The notes beneath the pieces were generated by a model that made no database searches, was not told where the DNA came from, and saw nothing but the letters and a program-made list of their open reading frames with translations. Below, in pieces: positions 7,559 to 13,854 of a stretch of DNA of 13,854 nucleotides. Positions within the stretch are counted from its first letter, which is position 1. Every line of letters begins with the position of its first letter. Position numbers and translations under genes: made by a program. Source of the DNA: Fidelibacterota bacterium UBA1611. GTDB lineage: Bacteria; Fidelibacterota; Marinisomatia; Marinisomatales; UBA1611. The stretch spans positions 4,194-18,047 of the forward strand of contig DCMX01000225.1 of NCBI GenBank assembly GCA_002321855.1, given 5' to 3'.

Positions 7559-9907
7559 GTGTCAAAAAAAATTGAGAAAGTTGCCGTATTAGGTGCAGGA
7601 GTGATGGGTGCCCAATTGTCTGGACACCTTGCCAACGCTGGGATCGAATCATATCTTTTTGATATGAACCTGGAGTTAGCTGAGCAGGGTAAAGAATCTC
7701 TCACATCTTTAAAACCAGCACCTCTTTATAAACCGAAAAATGGTGACCTGGTCACCCCTTGCACATACGAAAATGATATTGAAAAGATCGCCGATGCAGA
7801 CTGGGTCCTGGAAGCAGTTGCGGAACGACTGGACATAAAGGAATCGGTATTTCAAGATCTACTACCGCATTTGAAGGATACAGCCATCCTTACATCTAAC
7901 ACGTCCGGGATTCCCCTTGCCAGGCTCGCGGAAAATCTCCCTGAAGGTGTAAAAGAACGATTCATGATCACTCATTTTTTCAATCCTCCAAGGTACATGC
8001 AACTTTTGGAACTGGTACGTGGTGAACATACATCGGACGATACCTATTCGACCATGATCGAGTTTGGTGAAGCGGTATTAGGTAAAGGAATCGTTCATGC
8101 CAAGGATACACCTAACTTTATTGGTAACCGTATAGGCATATACGGACTCATGGCAACAGTGAATCTATCAATCGAAAAGGGTCTAACTGTGGAACAAGTG
8201 GATACGCTAACTGGGACCATTTCTGGTCGACCTAAAAGTGCCACCTTTCGAACCGCAGATGTGGTTGGTCTGGATACCTTGAAAAATGTTGCGCTGACCA
8301 CATACAACCTTGCAAAGGGTGATGAAGAAAGAGATATGTTCCAGATCCCAGAGATCTTGGAGACATTGATCAAGTCCAATCGATTAGGACAAAAGACCAA
8401 GGCAGGTTTCTATCGAAAGAATGAAGACCGATCAATTGATTCCGTTAACCTCAAAACCGGAGAATATAGTAGCCAGAAAAAAGTTCGTTTTGACTGTTTC
8501 CGTGTCGCTAAGGACCACCAAAAACTTGTAGAAAAGCTCAAGGCCCTTGTTTACGGTGATGATAATGGAGCCATGTATCTCTGGGAAGTGACAGCTAAAA
8601 CACTGATATACAGTGCAAACCGGATCCCAGAGATCTCCAATGATATCGTCAACGTAGACAATGCGATGAAATGGGGATTCGCATGGGAACTGGGACCATT
8701 CGAAGGTTGGGATGCCATTGGTGTCAGAAGGTCCGTGGACCGGATGACATCAGAAGGTAAAAAAGTTCCTGCTTGGGTGACCGAGATGTTAGAAACGGGA
8801 AGGGAAACATTTTATAGAATCGAAAATGGTGAACGTACCTACTGGGATCCGATAGATAATGGACCTGTGGTAATGAAACAGCATCCCAAATCGTTGAATC
8901 TTGCCATCCATAAATCAGCAGGGAATACGCTGAAACGCGACATCAGTGCAAGTGTTAATGATATAGGTGATGGAATATTGAATGTTGAGTTCCATTCTAT
9001 CTTACAGCCAGCATTAAATCCGATAGATGGTTCCTATCTTGCAATGATCAATCACGCATTGGATCTTATCGATAGTGGGGATTATAAGGCCATGGTATTA
9101 GGGCACCAGGGACAGAATTTTTGTGCTGGAGCAAATCTGAACCTATTGCTTGAACTCAGTAAGTATAAGCAATGGGATGCTCTGGAATTTGCTGTAAGGT
9201 CTTTACAGGATACAACCCAGCGTATACGTTTCAGTACTGGTCCCATTGTAGCGGTTCCCTTCCAACTGACCTTAGGTGGCGGAGTAGAGATCGTTCAACC
9301 GGCGGCTCATCGTGTCGCTGCTGCGGAGACCTATATAGGTCTGGTAGAGGTTGGTGTGGGCTTGATTCCAGGCGGTGGAGGACACTTACGAATGATCCTG
9401 AATGCATTTGAAGATGAAAATGTTGGCCGTATGGGAGCATTCCAAAAGATCCAGAAAGCATTTGAATCAATTGGATTTGCTAAGGTTGCTACTAGTGCTG
9501 ATCATGCAAAATCCATCGGATACCTTAGGCAGGATGACACTGTTATTCTAAATCGCGATTTTCTGCTCCGGACCGCTAAGAATAAGGCTATAGAACTGGC
9601 TGGAGATTATCAGGCACCAAAATACCGAGACGATCTGAAACTACCCGGTGCTGGAGGACGTACAGCACTGAAGATCGCCTTAAAGGGATTCAAGATTCAG
9701 GGAAAGATCTCAGAGCATGATATGAAGATCGGAGAGAACATTGCCTTCATATTAACTGGCGGGGATAAAGGAGGATTGACAAAGAGCGTTGATGAACAAT
9801 ATTTATTGGATATTGAACGCGAAGCTTTTATTTCCCTATGTGGCGAGAAACTTACCAGAGACCGGATCAGTCACATGCTTAAAAAAGGAAAACCTTTACG
9901 TAACTGA
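7559..9907 (+). CDS. fadN: 3-hydroxyacyl-CoA dehydrogenase / enoyl-CoA hydratase fusion (FadN-like)
   Basis: The product is 782 aa from a GTG start, the first usable start after the thiolase stop 6 bases upstream; it places the Rossmann motif VLGAGVMGAQLSGHLANAG at residues 10-28. It provides the hydration and NAD-dependent oxidation steps of beta-oxidation. The dehydrogenase part comes first: LTSNTSG (111-117), then the catalytic pair His139 in THFFNPP and Glu151 in LLELV, then NFIGNRIG (186-193) leading into the C-terminal helical dimer domain, with a second partial copy near 340-415. The hydratase part is C-terminal, about 465-680: NFCAGANL (520-527) forms the oxyanion-hole loop, and the two likely acid/base glutamates are Glu577 (LGGGVEI) and Glu597 (GLVEVGVGLIPGGGG). 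The order dehydrogenase-then-hydratase and the length match Bacillus FadN (about 789 aa) and are opposite to E. coli FadB. It is the last gene of the plus-strand block. Confidence 0.92.
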   Translation: MSKKIEKVAVLGAGVMGAQLSGHLANAGIESYLFDMNLELAEQGKESLTSLKPAPLYKPKNGDLVTPCTYENDIEKIADADWVLEAVAERLDIKESVFQDLLPHLKDTAILTSNTSGIPLARLAENLPEGVKERFMITHFFNPPRYMQLLELVRGEHTSDDTYSTMIEFGEAVLGKGIVHAKDTPNFIGNRIGIYGLMATVNLSIEKGLTVEQVDTLTGTISGRPKSATFRTADVVGLDTLKNVALTTYNLAKGDEERDMFQIPEILETLIKSNRLGQKTKAGFYRKNEDRSIDSVNLKTGEYSSQKKVRFDCFRVAKDHQKLVEKLKALVYGDDNGAMYLWEVTAKTLIYSANRIPEISNDIVNVDNAMKWGFAWELGPFEGWDAIGVRRSVDRMTSEGKKVPAWVTEMLETGRETFYRIENGERTYWDPIDNGPVVMKQHPKSLNLAIHKSAGNTLKRDISASVNDIGDGILNVEFHSILQPALNPIDGSYLAMINHALDLIDSGDYKAMVLGHQGQNFCAGANLNLLLELSKYKQWDALEFAVRSLQDTTQRIRFSTGPIVAVPFQLTLGGGVEIVQPAAHRVAAAETYIGLVEVGVGLIPGGGGHLRMILNAFEDENVGRMGAFQKIQKAFESIGFAKVATSADHAKSIGYLRQDDTVILNRDFLLRTAKNKAIELAGDYQAPKYRDDLKLPGAGGRTALKIALKGFKIQGKISEHDMKIGENIAFILTGGDKGGLTKSVDEQYLLDIEREAFISLCGEKLTRDRISHMLKKGKPLRN
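9881..9897 (-). terminator. Weak candidate terminator of the minus-strand block
   Basis: Read on the minus strand, AAAGG-TTTT-CCTTT (9897-9884) forms a five-pair hairpin. The T run that closes its 3' arm carries on for three more bases (9883-9881). It lies 19 bases beyond the LolA-like stop, inside the end of fadN. The stem has only two G-C pairs, so it may be chance. Confidence 0.18.
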
Positions 9908-9915
9908 TATTTTTC

Positions 9916-10665
9916 TTAGTTCTTAGGAAGTCGCTTTAGATTTTTTTCCTGGAATAAATTCTTTTCAATCCCTGAATCGACCTCTATACTCTTAAACATT
10001 ATTTCTGTGGTATGGTTCTTTTGCATATCTTTTACATAGATCCGCTCGATAACGTGATAGTCTTTTAATCTTTTGTACTGGAATTCTTTCTTTTTCTTCA
10101 GCTCTCCTCGCTTATCATAAGATTCTTCTATAAGACCTAAGAGTCCATCCTTTATAACCCAGGAAATATGTTTAGAATATGAGGAGTTTAATTTTTCACT
10201 GGGTATTATCTCCAATACATAACACTCGCGTCCATCCACCACATCATCCTCCAGTCTATTATAAGTATTCTCACTCAGTTCGCGGCTTGTCATATCTTCA
10301 TAGCTAAGATCTGAACCCATGAACGAATCGCTTTTTTTACTGGATGAGATACGCCGTACTTTTTTAAAAGCAGGAAGCCACATACGCATCTCATCATTCC
10401 CATCATCATGCTCGATCTTTAAAAATGCTACTCCTTTGTCATCCTTTGGTTCAAGAAACCAGATCATCTGCCGCCTATTGCTATCCATCGACTTGGAGAT
10501 CATAGTATTTGTTCGGGTCTTTCCTTTTGAATTTGTCAAAACCATGGACGTCCTATTGATGAGATCCTTCGGCTGTTCTTTTTCATCTAACTTTTTTGCG
10601 ATATCATATCCCGATTGACCAGTTAGAACAGAAACAAAAAAACTACCAACCAAAAAATATTTCAT
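9916..10665 (-). CDS. Outer membrane lipoprotein-sorting (LolA-like) periplasmic protein
   Basis: The product is 249 aa. Residues 1 to about 16 (MKYFLVGSFFVSVLTG) are a signal peptide, so the mature protein is periplasmic. The core carries the signature of the 'outer membrane lipoprotein-sorting protein' group (PF17131-type, LolA/LppX fold): KDDKGVAFL (74-82), MRMWLPAFKKVRRI (93-106) and SFMGSDLSYEDM (114-125). These are followed by a beta-rich half with CYVLEIIPSE and ISWVIKD and a Lys-rich turn. Such proteins are half-open beta barrels that bind acyl chains, and they are repeatedly encoded beside RND/MMPL exporters, as here. The inferred role is to accept or hand over a lipid or other hydrophobic cargo for the transporter whose gene ends 2 bases upstream. 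The cargo is unknown, and this is not the housekeeping LolA. A weak AGAG site lies 8 bases before the ATG. It is the last gene of the minus-strand block. Confidence 0.85.
   Translation of the reverse strand: MKYFLVGSFFVSVLTGQSGYDIAKKLDEKEQPKDLINRTSMVLTNSKGKTRTNTMISKSMDSNRRQMIWFLEPKDDKGVAFLKIEHDDGNDEMRMWLPAFKKVRRISSSKKSDSFMGSDLSYEDMTSRELSENTYNRLEDDVVDGRECYVLEIIPSEKLNSSYSKHISWVIKDGLLGLIEESYDKRGELKKKKEFQYKRLKDYHVIERIYVKDMQKNHTTEIMFKSIEVDSGIEKNLFQEKNLKRLPKN
9921..9947 (+). terminator. Possible intrinsic terminator of the plus-strand block
   Basis: TCTTAGG (9921-9927) can pair with CTTTAGA (9934-9940), with one T-T mismatch and one G-U pair, around the 6-base loop AAGTCG. A run of seven T (9941-9947) follows at once. 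It begins 13 bases after the fadN stop and lies inside the last codons of the opposing LolA-like gene. The stem is imperfect, so it is tentative. Confidence 0.3.
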
Positions 10666-10667
10666 AG

Positions 10668-12974
10668 CTATGTCTCTATTTCCAATAGACGATCTTTTAA
10701 TAACTCAGCGATCGCAGCTAAAAATGTTAGTGTTCCAATCGATGTGGATATCATAGCAAAGACCATGAGACCACCTATATACTGTACCGGCAGGAATGCG
10801 GAGAATAACAGAGCACCAAAGGCCATATTGGATGCTGAGTCCAGCATGATCGGATACCCAACATCATCAATAACATCTCTGGTCAGGTTGTTTTTTTCTA
10901 CTCTACCTGCTAAGCGCCGATACTGAGATATATAGTGTATTGCAAAGTCCACACCAACACCTATAATAATTGAAGCCAGTAATGCCGTCACATGGCTGAG
11001 ACTGATTCCGGCCAGACCCATAAAACCAAAGTTAATTATTATAGCTACTGAGAGAGGAATAATAGCCATTACACCCCACAAGATCCGTTTAAAAAACACG
11101 GATGCAATAAGTCCGATGACCAAAACTGAGGCTACGATACTGATAATAGATGATTCAACGATCAGATAGACCAGATCACGTAACACTACCATCATTCCTG
11201 TAACTGATGCCTTTTCTACGCTCTTCAGATCTTGTGTGTAGTTCTCGATCTTATCAACGGTAGATACGATCTCATCTGTGGTCATAACACGGCTAAGAGA
11301 TGTTACAAGGCCAACACTATAATCATAGTTCACCATAGTGGAAAAGTCATCCGGGTCACCTGACATAGAGTACATTGTAAAGAGATTATTTATCTTATCA
11401 CGTTCATCAGGTATCATTTCAAACTCGGGATCGTTATCCATCACTACCCTGTGCATTTGTTTTACCATATCAGCTATGGAAAAACTGGTCGTGACCTTAC
11501 TATTATCTTCGAGCATCTGTTGGAGACCGGTCATCTCCTTTAATAATTCCGGGCTCTTGATGGGTCCTTCCACTCTAACTCGGATGTCCATGGTTCCGGT
11601 CATCTCTTGATCAATAAAATCGATACTGTCCCTGAACTCTGTTCCTGGCTTAAAAAAACCTGCAATATTCACGTCTACGTTTAGCCATAGTAGACCATAA
11701 ATCCCTACTACAGCTATAATAGTACCTGCGGCCAAAATTGATCTTGGATTAGATGTGACCAGCCTGCCAAAATAACTGATCATATTTTCAAACATACTGG
11801 CCCTAGAGATAGCTTTTGAATTCATGTTCCATTTTTTTATTCGAATGGCAGCCGGTAAAAATGTTGAGCTTAGAAAAAATGCGTAACCTATTCCAGCACT
11901 GATACACACGCCATATCCCATCATCTGTTCAATAGGAGCCAAGGATAAAGACAAGAAAGCAGCAATAGTAGTTATGCTGGTAAGGAAAATTGGGACCAAG
12001 AGTGAGTCCATCGTTACCTCCAGAGCTTTAACAGTATCCTTTCTTATTCTGATCTCCTTGAAAAATTTAGTAATGAAATGGACGCCATCGGAGTTAGCGA
12101 TCGTGAGTAAGATGATCGGCATAGAAGTATTGATTATTGCAAAATGAAAACTTTCTGAGCCTGTTAAGAATACCATCCACCCCATAAAACCTACCATTAC
12201 AATGAGGGACTGTACGATAACTGCGAAGACCAGACCGACTGCAAACAGGTTCCTGAGATTTATCATTAAGATCATGGCCATGATAACAAGACCAACCCTT
12301 AACAGAATAGAGATATCATTCCTGATCAGTGCTGGCACTGAACCTGTGATATAGGCCGTGCCCCCATAATGTACCTCAAAGTCTGATAGTACGCTATCAC
12401 CTACCGCAACAACTGTATTTCTCATAACATCATGCGGAATATCTGCAAGGGGCTGAACCATTATGTTAAAGTATTCCTCATCCCTGCTCAAGACCCTTTT
12501 CCTTATACTAGGATTCTGGTTCAAATAGTGATCTATTCTTTCTATTTCTAACATGTTCAGTTCACGGCTTGGCTGAAGGTCACTGATCAGCATAAAACCA
12601 TCGTCGCTGTCTATTCTTGACATAGTTGTGATACACGTAACCTCATCGATCACAGACTGTTCTTGCAGTGCAGCTGTGACATCCCACAGTGCAGCAAAGG
12701 ATTCACTATTAACAATAGATCTCCCTTTCCTACCGAAGGCAACAAACACAACTTCTGTAGATCCGAACTCATCCTGAACAGCATCCCAAGAGATCCGGGA
12801 GTCCAGATCCTTCGGGAGCATTGCCATCATATCATCATCTATAGTTAAAAAGGAAATGCCAGAGCCTACCGTAAGTGTTAGCCCTATAGAGAGAATTATA
12901 TTGAAATACGGATGATCCAGTGCACGGTTAATGAACCATGCTCTTATTGGATGGTGACTATTAAACGGGTTCAA
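10668..12974 (-). CDS. RND/MMPL-family transporter, inner membrane
   Basis: The product is 768 aa. It shows the two-fold RND plan: a first membrane helix (about 23-43), a large periplasmic loop (about 45-220), five helices (about 222-375), then helix 7 (412-432), a second loop (435-595) and five more helices (601-758), so about 12 in all. The energy-coupling helices carry ANSDGVHFI (293-301) in the first half and GVGVDFAIHYI (672-682) in the second, the D-x-x-x-H type motifs of proton-driven MMPL/HpnN-like exporters. At 768 aa with small loops it is closer to lipid/hopanoid-type RND proteins than to the roughly 1,000 aa drug pumps. The start must be TTG at 12974: the codon just before it is a stop, and the next Met (residue 49) would remove helix 1. 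No Shine-Dalgarno is visible, so translation may depend on re-initiation after the upstream stop 4 bases away. The LolA-like gene follows directly. Confidence 0.88.
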   Translation of the reverse strand: MNPFNSHHPIRAWFINRALDHPYFNIILSIGLTLTVGSGISFLTIDDDMMAMLPKDLDSRISWDAVQDEFGSTEVVFVAFGRKGRSIVNSESFAALWDVTAALQEQSVIDEVTCITTMSRIDSDDGFMLISDLQPSRELNMLEIERIDHYLNQNPSIRKRVLSRDEEYFNIMVQPLADIPHDVMRNTVVAVGDSVLSDFEVHYGGTAYITGSVPALIRNDISILLRVGLVIMAMILMINLRNLFAVGLVFAVIVQSLIVMVGFMGWMVFLTGSESFHFAIINTSMPIILLTIANSDGVHFITKFFKEIRIRKDTVKALEVTMDSLLVPIFLTSITTIAAFLSLSLAPIEQMMGYGVCISAGIGYAFFLSSTFLPAAIRIKKWNMNSKAISRASMFENMISYFGRLVTSNPRSILAAGTIIAVVGIYGLLWLNVDVNIAGFFKPGTEFRDSIDFIDQEMTGTMDIRVRVEGPIKSPELLKEMTGLQQMLEDNSKVTTSFSIADMVKQMHRVVMDNDPEFEMIPDERDKINNLFTMYSMSGDPDDFSTMVNYDYSVGLVTSLSRVMTTDEIVSTVDKIENYTQDLKSVEKASVTGMMVVLRDLVYLIVESSIISIVASVLVIGLIASVFFKRILWGVMAIIPLSVAIIINFGFMGLAGISLSHVTALLASIIIGVGVDFAIHYISQYRRLAGRVEKNNLTRDVIDDVGYPIMLDSASNMAFGALLFSAFLPVQYIGGLMVFAMISTSIGTLTFLAAIAELLKDRLLEIET

Positions 12975-12978
12975 TTAA

Positions 12979-13854
12979 TTAGTATTGCATTATTAACTGT
13001 ATAAAAGATACAATATCCGAGATATTTACGTTTCCATCACCATTAATATCAGCTGGCGGGGTCGGACCATAACCATAATCGGTCATCATATCGACAATAT
13101 AGCAAAGATCCGTTATCCCAAATGAACCATCAAAATCAATGTCTCCTACAGTATATTCAGGGAAATCTATGGTGCCATTGATATATTCCGGATCATATTT
13201 CTGGGCACGTGCAACCATAGCATTATTTTCCGGGTAAACAAAATCCCAGACGATATTACCACTATTCGTCACTTCAAACATTCTAGCACCACTGTTCCCA
13301 CCTGTGCCATCCGCATCAGTAATAAGTGTATTGCCATTGGGTAAGCGAAAGGCACCAGACTGAACGTTCGAGTGAAAACCACCTGAATGCATCCATACAG
13401 GATCATCAGGGCCATAGGGTTGTCCGATCTCTATTGTATAGTTTCCGCTTTCAGTTAGTGGTGTAACTATCTCGAATACTGCAGAATTGTTGTTCGTATA
13501 ATTATTATTGTATAAGATCAAATTTCCTGCTCCCGGAAAACCTTCAGGGATCCAGTTCACACCATGCTGAGAGTCCAATAGCTGGTCGACATTGTTTCCC
13601 CGATCATAGACTTGGGGATTCCCCCATCTGTATAGAAAATCACCACCCATACCAGAGTTACCACCTGTATGGCCAGCGGATTCTTCAGTTGTCGTGCTGT
13701 GATCGATAATATAGATCTCATTGTGGTGACGGGATGAGACCACTATCTGATCCTGATCAGCATTATAATCGATAGCATTAAAATGTTTCCAGTCACCATT
13801 GGGACCACCCGGACCCTGGTTACTTCCCGCGTTGCCATAATTAATATCCATCAA
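12979..13854 (-). CDS. Aryl-sulfate sulfotransferase-type beta-propeller with dockerin tail, C-terminal part
   Basis: The frame is open at the window edge; 291 codons to the TAA are visible and the N-terminal half with any signal peptide is missing. Numbering below counts from the edge. DWKHFNAIDYN (21-31), IVVSSRHHNEIYIIDHSTTT (37-56), AGHTGG (60-65), FLYRWGNPQ (73-81), SQHGVNWIPEGFPGAG (95-110), HSGGFHSNVQSG (156-167) and RLPNGNTLITD (170-180) are successive propeller blades of the arylsulfotransferase (PF05935/PF14269) group. The conserved His residues of this group are present (24, 43/44, 61, 97, 156/161). E. coli ASST moves sulfate between phenols in the periplasm through a sulfohistidine; which His would do so here cannot be fixed, and many homologues have no tested activity. 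Residues 238-288 are a dockerin-like repeat pair, so the protein is probably exported and held on a partner or surface. It is probably co-transcribed with the RND and LolA-like genes. Confidence 0.82.
   Translation of the reverse strand: MMDINYGNAGSNQGPGGPNGDWKHFNAIDYNADQDQIVVSSRHHNEIYIIDHSTTTEESAGHTGGNSGMGGDFLYRWGNPQVYDRGNNVDQLLDSQHGVNWIPEGFPGAGNLILYNNNYTNNNSAVFEIVTPLTESGNYTIEIGQPYGPDDPVWMHSGGFHSNVQSGAFRLPNGNTLITDADGTGGNSGARMFEVTNSGNIVWDFVYPENNAMVARAQKYDPEYINGTIDFPEYTVGDIDFDGSFGITDLCYIVDMMTDYGYGPTPPADINGDGNVNISDIVSFIQLIMQY
12982..13143 (-). other. Dockerin type I-like calcium-binding repeat pair
   Basis: The last 54 residues of the sulfotransferase-type protein contain two F-hand loops: DIDFDGSFGITDL and, about 31 residues later, DINGDGNVNISDI. 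Each has Asp at loop positions 1, 3, 5 and 12, and each is followed by a hydrophobic helix. Dockerins bind cohesin modules in clostridial cellulosomes. In marine Gram-negatives the same tails occur on many secreted proteins, often with no known cohesin partner. No C-terminal type IX sorting domain follows. Confidence 0.8.

Noticed and set aside
1..13854. CRISPR arrays, tRNA/rRNA genes, insertion sequences, attachment sites, tandem repeats
   Set aside because: I saw no regularly spaced repeats, transposase motifs, terminal inverted repeats or RNA-gene sequences; nearly every base is coding.

Overview
The window reads as compact bacterial chromosome, about 40% GC by eye. It has nine genes, no RNA genes and no mobile elements, and the longest gap between genes is 49 bases. 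The mix of a dockerin-tailed aryl-sulfate sulfotransferase, secreted tandem amidohydrolases and a FadE/FadA/FadN-type beta-oxidation set would fit a marine Gram-negative such as Candidatus Marinimicrobia (Neomarinimicrobiota, SAR406) or a relative in the Bacteroidetes/Gemmatimonadetes direction. That placement rests on family resemblance only. The periplasmic LolA-like protein and the signal peptides support a two-membrane cell.

Plus-strand block (1-9907): the 3' end of a LOG-family nucleotide phosphoribohydrolase is followed, with overlapping stop and start codons, by two exported amidohydrolase-superfamily proteins (180-3224 and 3224-4543). The first holds two amidohydrolase halves separated by a beta-rich domain. 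Only its second half keeps the metal-binding HxH; the first half and the whole second protein have lost it. Three fatty-acid beta-oxidation genes follow: a long acyl-CoA dehydrogenase (fadE-like), a thiolase (fadA-like) and a fused 3-hydroxyacyl-CoA dehydrogenase/enoyl-CoA hydratase (fadN-like). Together these three supply the four chemical steps of the cycle. No acyl-CoA synthetase or electron-transfer flavoprotein is present in the window.

Minus-strand block (13854-9916): the C-terminal part of a secreted aryl-sulfate sulfotransferase-type beta-propeller ending in a dockerin-like calcium-binding repeat pair, then an RND/MMPL membrane transporter, then a periplasmic outer-membrane-lipoprotein-sorting (LolA-like) protein. 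Gaps of 4 and 2 bases suggest one transcript. The last two genes are a recurrent pair thought to move lipids or other hydrophobic cargo across the envelope.

The two blocks converge with only 8 bases between stop codons, and the terminator-like hairpins I can see lie inside the ends of the opposing genes. I see no clear sign of a wholly new system. The most unusual item is the run of three amidohydrolase domains of which one appears catalytically intact.
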